Below are positions 1 to 10,758 of a stretch of 16,517 bases of DNA, piece after piece; within the stretch, counting starts at the first letter, position 1; each line of letters begins with the position of its first letter. Source of the stretch: Spirogloea muscicola (Eukaryota > Streptophyta > Zygnematophyceae > Spirogloeales > Spirogloeaceae); NCBI GenBank assembly GCA_009602725.1, contig WELB01000008.1, forward strand, positions 70,587-87,103. Direction: 5' to 3'. Below the pieces are notes generated by a model. The model saw only the letters and a program-made list of their open reading frames with translations. It did no database searches and was not told the DNA's origin. The position numbers and the translations under genes are program-made.

Positions 1-166
1 TTCCTCAACCTCCTCTAGCAGCTCCACAAGCGGTACCGGTCGAGTCGACATGGCCCCCGTCAGCACGGCTCCCCCCGCTCTGTGGCACCTCCGGCCCTCC
101 TAGTATAGGGCGTCTTTTCATGTAGCCACATTCTTTGCGCTGCATTCTTTGCACTTTCTGCATTTT

Positions 167-230
167 CTGCCTGAACAATGTAATGGCTTGAATTGGCCTC
201 GCTTTAATTTCATGCGCACCGCGCGCCTTC
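167..230 (+). repeat. Dispersed module A, copy 1
   Basis: This is one of seven copies in the window of a module of about 60-90 bp. Its landmarks in order are TGCCTGAACAATG, GGCTTGAATTGGCCTC, an ATTTCATG-like block and GCGCACCGCGCGCC. Other copies are at 1246, 5501 (-), 6520 (-), 10447, 15594 and 15781. This copy lies about 10 bp upstream of a retroelement coding relic, which suggests that module A belongs to the same element. The repeat itself is seen directly; the link to the element is inferred from order. Confidence 0.8.
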
Positions 231-240
231 TCTCTCTCTC

Positions 241-512
241 TTTTACCCCCTGGTCATGGACATCCACGGGTGTTACGGGGGTCAGTGGTCCTCGTTGCTT
301 TCGCTGCTGGCCTCTCAAGCTGACCAGCGTCGCCGGGAACGGGGTGCAGCCCTTCCCGGTGGCTCGGTGCCTTTGGGTCTTGTGTCCTAGCGCTCTTTGC
401 GGTCCACGCGCGGGCTGGCCGTGCTATGGCTGCTGCTTCCGGGTCTCGGCAGAGTGCCGCTTCTCCTGCTCCGAGTTACTCTGATCTGTTGTTGCTCACA
501 CGTGGATACTGA
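241..512 (+). mobile_element. Retroelement C-terminal coding relic 1
   Basis: In frame from 241 the translation gives FYPLVMDIHGCYGGQW followed by a leucine-rich helix and an RRR tail, ending at TAG 388-390. It aligns with the relics at 5945-6122 and 5799-5955 on the minus strand (shared pattern F/L-x-P-x-x-x-D-x-H/Y-G-x-Y/F-x-x-x-W-x-x-L). A second frame, 390-512, reads RAGRAMAAASG and then ends LLLLTRGY-stop, matching the end of relic 2. The change of frame and the internal stop mark a decayed copy. The F-x-P-x-A-x-D-x-x-G pattern is the kind seen near the C-terminus of some non-LTR retrotransposon polyproteins; that family assignment is from memory and tentative. Confidence 0.5.
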
Positions 513-548
513 GCAGCCATCTGCATCTCCCTCTGCACCGTCTTGCAC

Positions 549-651
549 TTTGTAGTGTAGTCCTTCTTCAGCACCTCTTCTTTGGCTTTGAACATTGTCC
601 ATTCTTTTTGGGTTGGCTTTGCCAGCCCCTCTTCTCAATGGGCGAGCACCT
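549..651 (+). repeat. Dispersed module B, copy 1 (hairpin-containing)
   Basis: Landmarks are TTTGTAGTGTAGTCCTT, CTTTGGCT, ACATTGTCCATTCTTTTTGGG, then a near-perfect hairpin GGGTTGGC-TTT-GCCAGCCC and CAATGGGCGAGCAC. It is closely similar to 15663-15759. It lies just after the stop codon of relic 1, where a 3' untranslated region of the element would be. Confidence 0.75.
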
Positions 652-667
652 TCTTCTGTGTCCTGCT

Positions 668-825
668 ACCGTATGCGCTTGTTTATGTCCCTACAGCGGT
701 CCCAGGCGATTGCTTTGCATCGCCGGGCTGGTCGCGCCCTTGCAGCAGCCTCTGGTTTGCGCAGCGGGGTTGCTCTTCCTCCCCTCAGCTCATCTGACTT
801 CCTACTGCTGACACGGGGGTATTGA
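668..825 (+). mobile_element. Retroelement C-terminal coding relic 2
   Basis: An open stretch reads SLQRSQAIALHRRAGRALAA and later SSDFLLLTRGY, then TGA at 823-825. It matches relic 3 (5022-5318, minus), which reads CLQRAQAHALHQKAGRTLAG, and it shares its C-terminal end with relic 1. Two copies ending in the same LLLTRGY-stop suggest that this is the true C-terminus of the element's protein. No upstream catalytic domain (reverse transcriptase or nuclease motifs) is present, so this is a 5'-truncated fragment. Confidence 0.5.
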
Positions 826-953
826 GGGCGCCCTGTCTGCCTAGCCTTTGGCTCCGTCATGAACACCTGTATGCATCTGTCTGGCAGTTTACAGCCGGAT
901 TTTTAATATCAGCAGCCGATTCACCATGCTTAGCAGGGGTTACTGAGTCGTTT

Positions 954-1083
954 GTAGCTGCTCTGTTTCTTTGTGTGCTTGTTTTTCTTAGCGCTTCCCC
1001 TGGCCCCCTTCTCGTACTCTGTTCATTCTTTTTTGGGCTGGCTTTTCCAGCCCCCATCCTCAATTGGCGAGCACGTTCTTCTT
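954..1083 (+). repeat. Dispersed module B, variant 2, copy 1
   Basis: The segment begins GTAGCTGCTCTGTTTC and runs through CTTAGCGCTTCCCCTGGC and TACTCTGTTCATTC to the hairpin GGGCTGG-CTTTT-CCAGCCC (1035-1053) and CAATTGGCGAGCAC. It is the diverged relative of 15880-16024 and of the inverted copy at 16403-16517. It follows relic 2, again in the position expected for a 3' end. Confidence 0.7.
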
Positions 1084-1127
1084 AGTAACAAAGGTCCGAA
1101 GAGAGGTGTAGAGAAAGACTAGTAGAG

Positions 1128-1222
1128 GTGATGCCCAAAGGAATGGACAAGATACTAATCTCCAAGACGTCAGCAAGAGGCGCTCAATAGAGAGACGCTT
1201 CCAAGGAGAGGCCAGCCCAGAG
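1128..1222 (-). repeat. Module B-like fragment
   Basis: On the minus strand this contains CTTGTCCATTCCTTTGGGC and, nearer 1209-1217, GGGCTGGCC. Both are pieces of the B landmark string also seen at 5346-5375. They are separated here by about 45 bp of unrelated sequence, so the copy is rearranged or heavily decayed. Confidence 0.4.
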
Positions 1223-1245
1223 CTCAACAACCTCGGTGAGCCTTT

Positions 1246-1293
1246 TGTGAGGCTTGAATTGGCCTCTCTTTCAATTTCGTGCGCACCGCGCGC
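1246..1293 (+). repeat. Dispersed module A, copy 2 (partial)
   Basis: It holds GGCTTGAATTGGCCTCTC, a TTTCAATTTCGTGCGCACC block and CGCGCGC. The leading TGCCTGAACAATG half is missing. It ends about 90 bp upstream of the dioxygenase start codon, so it probably sits in that gene's promoter or 5' untranslated region. Confidence 0.7.
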
Positions 1294-1382
1294 TTTCACG
1301 GTGAGGTGGAAACCAAGCGCGCCCCCTGCCTGGTGTGAAGACGAGTCAGTGCTCCTGCTCGTGCTACCGCCGGGGGCCGGCC

Positions 1383-4109
<2,727 letters not shown>

Positions 4110-4719
4110 GATGGTGACACTTCAGCACTAAAACAGAGCCGGAACAGGCTTTTGTAGGTTTGTCCTTCACCTCTCTTGTGCAGGAAAGAAGCACATGACG
4201 CACAGTTGTAGTCAACATACAGACTCTCTTCTGTTTGTTTGTACATTGTCCCAATATGTCTGTAAGGTTCCAGGATGGATAGACCATCTGTCCAACCAAC
4301 AATACATGAGGAGAGCTAGGTGCTCGTTCCTCCTGAGCTACCATCTACTTGGGTTCACACTCTGGCTGTACCTATCAAGCCACCCCTCCTCTGTTCCGCA
4401 GCCCTTCAGGTCGTTGTAGGCTACTGTGCAGTGGGAGAGGCAAGCTTGTTGTGCCGTCAATGAGGGACCCTGGCTTGCATTAGCAGTCGCTCGCATATCA
4501 AGGGGGTACTCTGTAGACAAGGCGTAGCTCGTATACCTCTTTGCTGGGGGGTGCAGGTTGCAGCAGTACCTCTCTACACAATTTAGAAGGTGTTTTCTCA
4601 CAGAGGGCGCTGCCTGAGAAGGGCCAGCCCGAGAGAGCAGTAAAGCTTCTCAAAAAGGGGCAATGGCTGTGACAAAGACGCTCTTTTCCAATGGGAAACT
4701 TGCGTGTACTGAAATAATG
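4110..4719. other. Dioxygenase 3' flank, no gene recognised
   Basis: This holds the 3' untranslated region of the dioxygenase gene and intergenic sequence. Short open frames on both strands resemble no family I recognise and lack splice-supported conserved blocks. A GGGCCAGCCC piece at about 4620 resembles the hairpin arm of module B. Confidence 0.4.
4261..4265 (+). terminator. Candidate polyadenylation signal TGTAA
   Basis: TGTAA is the usual polyadenylation motif in chlorophyte green algae. This one is about 150 nt after the dioxygenase stop codon, a plausible distance. A 5-base motif is weak evidence by itself. Confidence 0.3.
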
Positions 4720-5082
4720 GAAGGCCGAAGTGGCCTAGTACTACGGCAAGTACATCTGATGACGTACATTACCCACTGCAAGCTGACCCGCTCAATAACG
4801 GCGGGTCAACAAATAAAGGTCGCGATTCGATGCCTGAATACCAGATGGCCAAGCCCTTCTGCGACCAACTAGAGCTCGCCCAGCATAGTCCTAAGGTAAC
4901 AACGTGTGTCTTAAGAGATGAAGGGCCTGTATGGCCAAGTACCAAGGCAAGCACCTTGACAAATGTACATCGCCTGCTGCTAAGCTGACCCACTCAGTAA
5001 CCACGAGTCAGCACATAGAGGTCACTGACTGATGCCCGACCGGACGGCAGTCGACAAAGCTCTTGAGCTCCCAGCTAAGGTT
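4720..5082 (+). repeat. Diverged tandem duplication, about 202-bp period
   Basis: Two units (about 4720-4900 and 4921-5082) align with an offset of 201-202 bp. Shared anchors are GGCC near the start, TGGCC-AAG/TAG-TAC (4731 and 4932), GGCAAG, GTACAT, AAGCTGACCC (4780 and 4982), a CAGCAC/CAACAA stretch, GGTC, GATGCC (4829 and 5031) and a GAGCTC...CCAGC...TAAGG tail. The first unit contains TGGCCTAG and GATTCGATGCC, resembling the A and B boxes of a tRNA-type RNA polymerase III promoter, which would fit a tRNA-derived SINE. The boxes are about 90 bp apart, longer than usual, so that reading is speculative. Confidence 0.6.
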
Positions 5083-5318
5083 CGACCAGCTTTCTGATGC
5101 AACGCATGAGCCTGAGCTCGCTGCAGACAAGCTGACACTCGATGACGCAAGAATGACAAGTAGGCTGCCGGCATGCCCATCTGAGCTGGAAGCATATCCT
5201 CACGCCGAGCATATCCCAGACTTGCAATACTCTCCAGTAGCGTATGGAAGCGAGGACCCATGCAGCCGAAAGTGTCAATCGCGGCTGGTAGTAGGTGGTC
5301 ACTGCGAGGGAAGTCAGA
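5022..5318 (-). mobile_element. Retroelement C-terminal coding relic 3 (longest)
   Basis: About 98 codons are open on the minus strand. Blocks in order are SDHLLPAAIDTFGCMGPRF, LLESIASLGYARRE, AYLSFLRHRVSACLQRAQAH and ALHQKAGRTLAG. The first block aligns with relics 1, 4 and 5 and the last with relic 2, so this copy joins the two halves and fixes the order of the element's C-terminal region. The open frame continues upstream into the module B-like segment at 5346-5375. The frame ends at 5022 without the LLLTRGY ending of relics 1 and 2. No reverse transcriptase motif is included. Confidence 0.55.
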
Positions 5319-5345
5319 GAAAGCGCGGCCAGATTGGCTGGTGGG

Positions 5346-5375
5346 GAAAGGCCAGCCCAAAGGAATGGACAAGGT
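5346..5375 (-). repeat. Module B-like fragment
   Basis: The minus strand reads CTTGTCCATTCCTTTGGGCTGGCCTTTC (split here as CTTGTCCATTCC and TTTGGGCTGGCCTTTC), directly upstream of relic 3. The stretch next to it, 5317-5350, is nearly repeated in opposite orientation at 6238-6272 (CAATCTGGCCGCGCTTTC). Confidence 0.6.
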
Positions 5376-5500
5376 CTGAAGGAGCCGGAGCGCGAAGGAC
5401 TAGGACTAATACATCAGCCAGGGGACGCTCAGTAACCTCTAGTCAGGAGATGCAAGTCAGAGTAGTGGAGGAGCTTTCTCTGCTCTGCGCCTCCCCAGGA

Positions 5501-5597
5501 GAGAAGGCACGCGGGGCGCATGAAGTAAAATGGAGGCCATTTCGAGCCGATACATTGTTCAGGCAGAGTCTAGGGCAAACTAAACAGGGCTACATGA
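5501..5597 (-). repeat. Dispersed module A, copy 3
   Basis: The minus strand reads AGCCCTGTTTAGTTTGCCCTAG, then CTGCCTGAACAATGTATCGG, TGGCCTCCATTTTAC and GCGCCCCGCGTGCCTTCTC. The leading AGCCCTGTTT part is shared with 15787-15810, which extends the module's left boundary. It is the upstream end of an A / B-like / relic 3 block. Confidence 0.75.
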
Positions 5598-5798
5598 TAC
5601 GGAGACCTAAACTAAGGTGCCTAAGGTGACATCAGTACCCACGGGTGAGCACAAACAAATCCGACAAGCTAACTTGGGGAGCTGGAGCGCCGCCACGAAA
5701 GCAGGAGGCCTGACTCAGAGCGCCCCCTGCATGTTGATCAAGAGCCAATGCTTGCGAGCGCTGCAACCTAAGTGTGAGCCGCATTCTATTATATGGAA

Positions 5799-5955
5799 CT
5801 AAGGTCTGCGGAATGCTGGATTGCCCAAGCTGCCCCCCCGACTTCGACGACGCGCGTCAACCAGCCGGGCCAGGTGCTGGATCAGGGAGGACCATTTTCC
5901 GCTGTAGCCTCCGTAGATATCCATGGCACACGGATAAAGATGCGGCGACGTTGAA
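5799..5955 (-). mobile_element. Retroelement C-terminal coding relic 5
   Basis: The minus strand reads LYPCAMDIYGGYSGKWSSLI, then QHLARLVDARRR, aligning residue by residue with relic 1 (FYPLVMDIHGCYGGQW...) and relic 4. It lies directly downstream of relic 4 in the same orientation but in another frame, so the same segment is present twice in a row. Confidence 0.45.
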
Positions 5956-6122
5956 GCCGGGCTGCTCGCCCTGCTGCCCGAGGCGGCGGGCCGCTGCACG
6001 CCGCGCAAGGCGGTGAAGCAAGTCAAGCCATTTCGTGCCAAAGGCTCCGTGCACGTCGGCTGCCAGTGGAACAAACTCGTCTCCCACCGGGTGGTCCGAG
6101 TACTTCCGTTCCTTTTGCGGCC
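5945..6122 (-). mobile_element. Retroelement C-terminal coding relic 4
   Basis: The minus-strand open stretch reads RKYSDHPVGDEFVPLAADVH, continues GAFGTKWLDLLHRLARRAAA and ends in an RRLGQQG tail. The K-Y...F-x-P-L-A-x-D-x-x-G arrangement resembles the C-terminal tail of some non-LTR retrotransposon polyproteins (recognised from memory, not searched). A frame of about 145 codons covers it, but only the central 50 residues match the other relics. Confidence 0.5.
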
Positions 6123-6145
6123 GCCGGCAAGCAAGGCAAGCGCTG

Positions 6146-6175
6146 TGAGAGGCCAGCCCGAGAAGAAATGGACTT
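6146..6175 (-). repeat. Module B-like fragment
   Basis: The minus strand reads AAGTCCATTTCTTCTCGGGC followed by TGGCCTCTCACAGC. The CTGGCCTCTCACAGC part recurs at 14978-14993. It lies directly upstream of relic 4, the same order as the B-like segment upstream of relic 3. Confidence 0.5.
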
Positions 6176-6519
6176 CTGAACGCAAAAGCGCCCCCGACTT
6201 CAGCTACGCGTTCAACACTCCCATCGTGTCCATTCCTCCTTTCCCAGCCACCAGTCAATCTGGCCGCGCTTTCCTCATCGTGAAGGCCGTGCACGTGGCG
6301 GCCTTAGGAGGTGTGCTGGCGGGCCGCGCCGTCGGCGCAACCATTGGCTGTTGCGGTATCGCTTGGGTGGGAGGAGCTGGGCGGGAGACTGGCGCCGGGG
6401 CCGTGCGGCTGGCTGAACGGCGAGTTGCGGCGGGCCTTAACGAGGCGGCAGTGGGAAAGTGGGGGCTCCTCTTGACGTCGTCTCGTACTGGGGCTCCGCG
6501 CCCAGTGCGGAGGAAGGCA
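6176..6519. other. GC-rich intergenic stretch, no gene recognised
   Basis: Frames are open on both strands because of high GC, but no conserved block is recognisable. The segment at 6229-6272 (+) is a diverged, opposite-orientation match to 5317-5375. The rest is unexplained. Confidence 0.4.
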
Positions 6520-6598
6520 GGCGCGCGGTGCGCATGGAATGGAAGGGTTGGCCAAATCAAGCCAATACATTCATTGTTCAGGCAAAAACTAGAGCAAG
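6520..6598 (-). repeat. Dispersed module A, copy 4
   Basis: The minus strand reads CTCTAGTTTTTGCCTGAACA, ATGTATTGGCTTGATTTGGCC, then CATTCCATGCGCACCGCGCGCC-like sequence. It ends about 190 bp upstream of the first dismutase start codon, in the opposite orientation to that gene. Confidence 0.75.
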
Positions 6599-6787
6599 TA
6601 ATGGGAAATGAGAGGCACGCCAAGGCAAGCCAGTACACAGTTTTGTAATGTTAGCCTGAAGAACAACGGAGACATTCAAAAGGGGCTGAAGTAACGAAGC
6701 GGAAAAGATATGAGGAGTGCGGATTCCGTTGCGCTCGTACTTCTCGTATACACAACCATCGTCCCCCCCCTCCCCGAGCCAGCCGCC

Positions 6788-9435
6788 ATGGCCGTCGCCG
6801 CCGCTACGCTCGGGTCCTCCCTCCTGGCCCCAGCCTCCGCGTCCTTCCAGGTGCGCCGCAATCTCATCACACTCGCCATTATCCCGCAGCGCAGCTTCCC
6901 GGAGCTGGCCGCGCTTAGCGCCGTTAGCTGCCCTCTCGACAGTCTGCCGGTCATCAGCCGGCAGCTCAGGCTCCGAGCCTCCAGCGGTATCGGTCAGGAG
7001 CTGCAGCGCTCTGTCTACGATGCAGCGCCTTACCCGCGCGGTGCCTCAGCCTGACGGCTGGCAGCTCGAGAGTGGCGAGAGGCCACTGCCGCAGCATTCT
7101 GCAGATACCTCGAAGTCTAAGGCCAGCACAGCTCGTTTGGTTGACACGGGTAAATGATTTTTGTATGGTATCTTTGATGGCAGGTCAAGCGTATCTCGAC
7201 TCACAAAGCCTTCTTCGGAAGCGCTCTGCGATCAGCCGCTCCTCAGCAGAGATTAGTGAGGTTGGCGGTTCTCAAGGTAAGCGCTTTCCAGCAGAGCCAG
7301 ACCGCTGAGATCCTGCGCCAATGGCGTTGAGCATGAGGAAGTAGACCTGTCGTCCAAGTTGTGTTCACGTGTGCAGCAGTGTCGTCCGCTTGATAAATAC
7401 ACCACAATGATTATCCTTAACATGTAAGCTTAAATCTGGCCCACAGTGCTGCACAATGTGTAACTTGCATTATGATATATGAGCAACTATAGTGCTGCAG
7501 AACCATCCTTGCCAACAGTAGAGGGTCGTAGTTGGAGCTCAACACACATTCGCACTGGCGGCAGGTGGAGGCTGCGAAGAAGGCCGTGGCAGTGTTGAAG
7601 GGCACTGCTGGTGTTGAGGGCGTTGTGCAGCTGAGCCAAGACAATGAGTCAGGTAGCCGAGCTGGTCCCATGTCAAGCGCATCTGTCTGCGCATGGTGCA
7701 TAGGCGCTTATTCCAGGTTATCCAACACAGAGCTGATCATTGAGCATGTTGTCTGCCAACCTGTCAGGCTACACAGGTTTCTTGACTTTATAGGGATGTC
7801 CTATATTATGCATGAGATGTGCAGGTCCCACGACTGTAAATGTCAACATCACAGGCCTCACTCCTGGCAAGCATGGATTCCACCTGGTAAGATTCTACAA
7901 CGTGCATGTCTGTCAATATGTGACGCTGGTTAATTAAGAGGTCCACTTTCAGTAAGTGACATCCTTGCTGTGCTATTTTCAGTTACATACTTGTAGTCGT
8001 AGTGATACACTGACATTATGGGCTTATGTCATGAAAGCTGAAGTTGCTGACAACCTGGCCAACTGTTGTTGCAGCATGAATTTGGTGATACCACCAATGG
8101 CTGCATCTCCACTGGTACCTCTCCACTGTAGACAGTGTGATTTGACAATGGTGATATGGTACCCTTGATGTACGAGGTTGCTTATCAGCAAGCTCAGTGT
8201 GGAGGCCAACACCACTGAGCTGTGTCTGTGCTGCTGTGGTTGCAGGTCCTCATTACAACCCTGATAAGAAGACTCATGGCGCCCCAGAGGATGAGACACG
8301 ACATGCTGGTGATCTAGGAAACGTTGTCGCCGATGACAAGGGTGAGGAATATGCCAATTTAGTACACATGTTGGCTGAGCTTGATCACTCATTCTTGGAG
8401 CTTCGGTGTTATGGGTTGGGCAACAGTTGAAAGTGCTCACCTGAGATGTCATTGCGAGGAGGTCCTATGTAAAGGCACATCATCAATTCACAACAGCAAG
8501 ACATGGCAACCAGATATTGCTGCTTAAGTAGCTACCATTGCATACAAGAAGAACTGCTAATTTTGGTCCTTGACATGCCTTTGATGCCAGGTGTAGTAAA
8601 CACCACCATCACTGACAGCCAGGTATGCAACCCAAGCGTCGAGTTTCTGTCTCTGTCGTACTCTCTTGTCAGATGTGCTCCACTAGATCGTGAACAATGT
8701 ACAATCGTTGGCCTTCGTACAACATTGTGAGCTTGATCACACTCATGCGCAGTCAGAGGCCCAGCCATCTAGCATGGCAGGTCAGCAAGGTGGGCACTTT
8801 ACCAGCTGACAAGTCTGTAAGCTATGGGCTTGCGTTTTGTTGGCATGTTATTTAGATTCCACTTTCTGGTCCCAACACCGTGGTTGGTCGTGCATTTGTC
8901 ATCCACGAGTTGGAGGACGACCTTGGCAAGGGTATGCTTGGCCGTAATTACTGCTGCATTCAACACTGCATCCTAAGTTGTTGCACTCTAATACATCTGA
9001 GGTGATGAGCTACATAGCATCATGCAATAATGAGAAGGTGCAAGTATGGAAAGCTGGTAGTGGAACAAAAGCTCTGTTGAGGATACATTTCATGGTTGAG
9101 AAAGGTGGCTGGATTGGTATACATTACATCAGGATGAACACTGACCCTTATGCCATTCGAAAGTAGAAAAGGAAAGCTCCAGCTGTGACACATGCGTCCT
9201 GCATTTGCAGGTGGCCACGAGTTGAGCTCCACTACTGGCAACGCTGGAGGCCGCCTGGCCTGTGGTATAGATTCCACCCTGGCGCTAAAAAGATTGTATG
9301 CAGTGTCGGCAGGCGCGCTCTTCCATGTACAATTAATTAGGATTTTTCCATCACTGAAAGTGACAGATCCTCACCTTGTGCACGATTGCTTGGTGGGCCA
9401 CAGGCGTGGTGGGCCTGACGCCACTTGAAGGGTGA
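6788..9435 (+). CDS. Cu/Zn superoxide dismutase, plastid-type, copy 1
   Basis: Exons: 6788-6850, 7184-7276, 7565-7652, 7825-7886, 8075-8114, 8246-8341, 8591-8622, 8856-8931, 9211-9264, 9404-9435. The total is 636 nt and 211 residues, with every junction GT-AG and in phase. The enzyme converts superoxide to hydrogen peroxide and oxygen. The domain starts near residue 57. Copper ligands are H101, H103, H118 and H175; zinc ligands are H118, H126, H135 and D138; C112 and C201 form the disulfide; R198 is the active-site arginine. VVGLTPLEG ends the protein, and [20 protein letters not shown] is typical of plant chloroplast forms. The first 52 residues, from two separate exons, are rich in Ala, Ser and Arg and fit a transit peptide. 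The start ATG has a strong GCCGCCATGG context. The family is certain; the two leader exons are inferred from splice sites. Confidence 0.93.
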
Positions 9436-9524
9436 CTTCACAAGCCATCTCCAGCGAGCTTCTAGGTTGGGTGGTTGAGACTCTTGGCATTTCATGTGCA
9501 ATGAATGTCACAGATGCAAAGCAT

Positions 9525-9550
9525 GTCTAGTTGCAGTTCTGCAACTAGAC
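9525..9550. repeat. Perfect 12-bp inverted repeat, 2-base loop
   Basis: GTCTAGTTGCAG, a TT loop, then CTGCAACTAGAC. The arms are exact complements. It lies 90 bp after the first dismutase stop codon, so in RNA it would form a hairpin in the probable 3' untranslated region. Its role is unknown. Confidence 0.85.
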
Positions 9551-10205
9551 ACGGCTTATGCAAAGAGCGAGTTCAAGATAGTGCTTGACAGGTTTGACAT
9601 ATTGTGGGTGGATGATAATGTCCAACAGCTCAGCATTCTGCCAATCATCTGCAACCCCAGACGGTCTCAGTGACCTGCTGTTGGACGGGCTTCAAGAGTC
9701 TTTGTCCAATATAACAGTATCAGGAGATGTGCAGCTGGCAATCAAGTGACCTCATGCTGACAGTCTCTCGTACTTCTTGTGCCTTTGAACAGGAAGCCTC
9801 CAGCTGGAGCAAAAATCCTTCTGCAAATCCAGTTTCCAAATCTGTAGGCTGGGTGGCCTGCCGCAATTTTGAAGCTCAGTGTGGGATACTGCAAAGATTG
9901 TGATGTGGCCAGAGAGAGTGCCACAGTAGGGGTGAAAGAAATGCTGAGATTGTGGTTGCAAGCCCGCACTCAGAATGGATGGCACGATCTTTGGGGAGCA
10001 ATGGCGCGCCTGCTTTTTTCCTCTTGCCACATTGGAATCGTAGACCCCTGTGGTTCTTGATGTCTTCAGTCATGCTGCTGCTCGCAAACAATGAAAAGCC
10101 ATTGGCTGCGCACTGGCCATCAATGTGCAAAGCGCTGGCTCCGGGTTGCAGATCGCCACCTAGTCGAGGAACGAGAAAGATACAGCTCTTGGAAGATCAG
10201 GCGAT

Positions 10206-10245
10206 GGCTGTGAAAGGCCAGCCCTGCATGGATGGGTAAGGTCCG
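10206..10245 (-). repeat. Module B-like fragment (weak)
   Basis: The plus strand reads GAAAGGCCAGCCC and then GGATGGGTAAGGTCCGAA, resembling the minus-oriented B fragment at 5346-5386 (GAAAGGCCAGCCC, GGACAAGGTCTGAA). Confidence 0.45.
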
Positions 10246-10446
10246 AAACAGCACTGCGCGCATGGAGGCCGACACTGCTCCCGTCCACAATTCCAGTATG
10301 AGGCGCAGAGAGGCTTTTAACGACGGTAAAGCTGGGCAGCTGCCAGGTGTCAGAGCGGGCAGACTGGCCAGCCCGCCTATGGCCTTGCTAGCGTCACAGT
10401 TACCTTGGGCCCCGTTAGCATAGGGCCTCGTTTTGTGCAGCCCCGC

Positions 10447-10525
10447 CTTTGGCACTAGCTTTTGCCTGAACAGTGTCTCGGCCTCACACTGTACTCCCTT
10501 TCAATCCATGCGCACCGCGCGCCTT
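10447..10525 (+). repeat. Dispersed module A, copy 5
   Basis: It reads TTTGGCACTAGCTTTTGCCT, GAACAGTGTCTCGGCC, CTTTCAATCCATGCGCACCG and CGCGCC. It ends about 235 bp upstream of the second dismutase start, in the same orientation as that gene. Its middle (CACACTGTACTCC) has diverged from the other copies. Confidence 0.75.
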
Positions 10526-10695
10526 GTCTCCATCACGAAAGTAGCGGGCCGTGCCTTTTCTAACGGCCACGGAAGCCTCTGCCATCGTCACGCCCCTTCA
10601 CCACTTTCATTTATTTTCCCTTTTAATCACTCAATACACACTCCTTTCACTCCAGCAGCTGGCAGTGGCAGCTGACGGCATCACGTCCTTTCGCC

Positions 10696-10697
<2 letters not shown>

Positions 10698-10736
<39 letters not shown>
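10698..10736 (+). repeat. (GCC)13 microsatellite
   Basis: Thirteen uninterrupted GCC triplets lie 22 bp upstream of the chosen second-dismutase start codon. With that start they are in the 5' untranslated region. In another frame they would encode polyalanine, but no ATG opens that frame nearby. Confidence 0.95.
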
Positions 10737-10738
<2 letters not shown>

Positions 10739-10758
10739 CTGCGCCTCCCGCCAGCTCC

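Larger units (their letters stand above)
9436..10446. other. Dismutase 1 3' flank and intergenic region
   Basis: Roughly 1 kb follows the first dismutase without a recognised gene. The frames here are short and give no conserved block on either strand, and I saw no third dismutase fragment. No TGTAA motif was found close to the stop codon. It contains the hairpin at 9525-9550 and a GGCCAGCCC module B-like fragment near 10216. Confidence 0.45.

Noticed and set aside
4720-4840. tRNA gene
   Set aside because: A- and B-box-like motifs are present, but they are too far apart and no cloverleaf with an acceptor stem could be drawn. Treated as a possible SINE head only.
5063-5629. 188-codon open frame on the plus strand
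   Set aside because: It is antisense to relic 3, which has matching copies elsewhere in the window, and ends inside module A. The minus-strand reading is the supported one.
6013-6648. 211-codon open frame on the plus strand
   Set aside because: It is antisense to relic 4 and to module A, in GC-rich DNA that keeps all frames open, and has no recognisable domain.
6600-6787. Copper-response elements upstream of dismutase 1
   Set aside because: GTAC cores occur, but a 4-base motif is expected by chance about this often, and no conserved arrangement is shared with dismutase 2.
9436-10200. Third, degenerate dismutase copy
   Set aside because: I looked for the HGFHLHEFGD, HAGDLGN and TGNAG blocks in all frames and found none.
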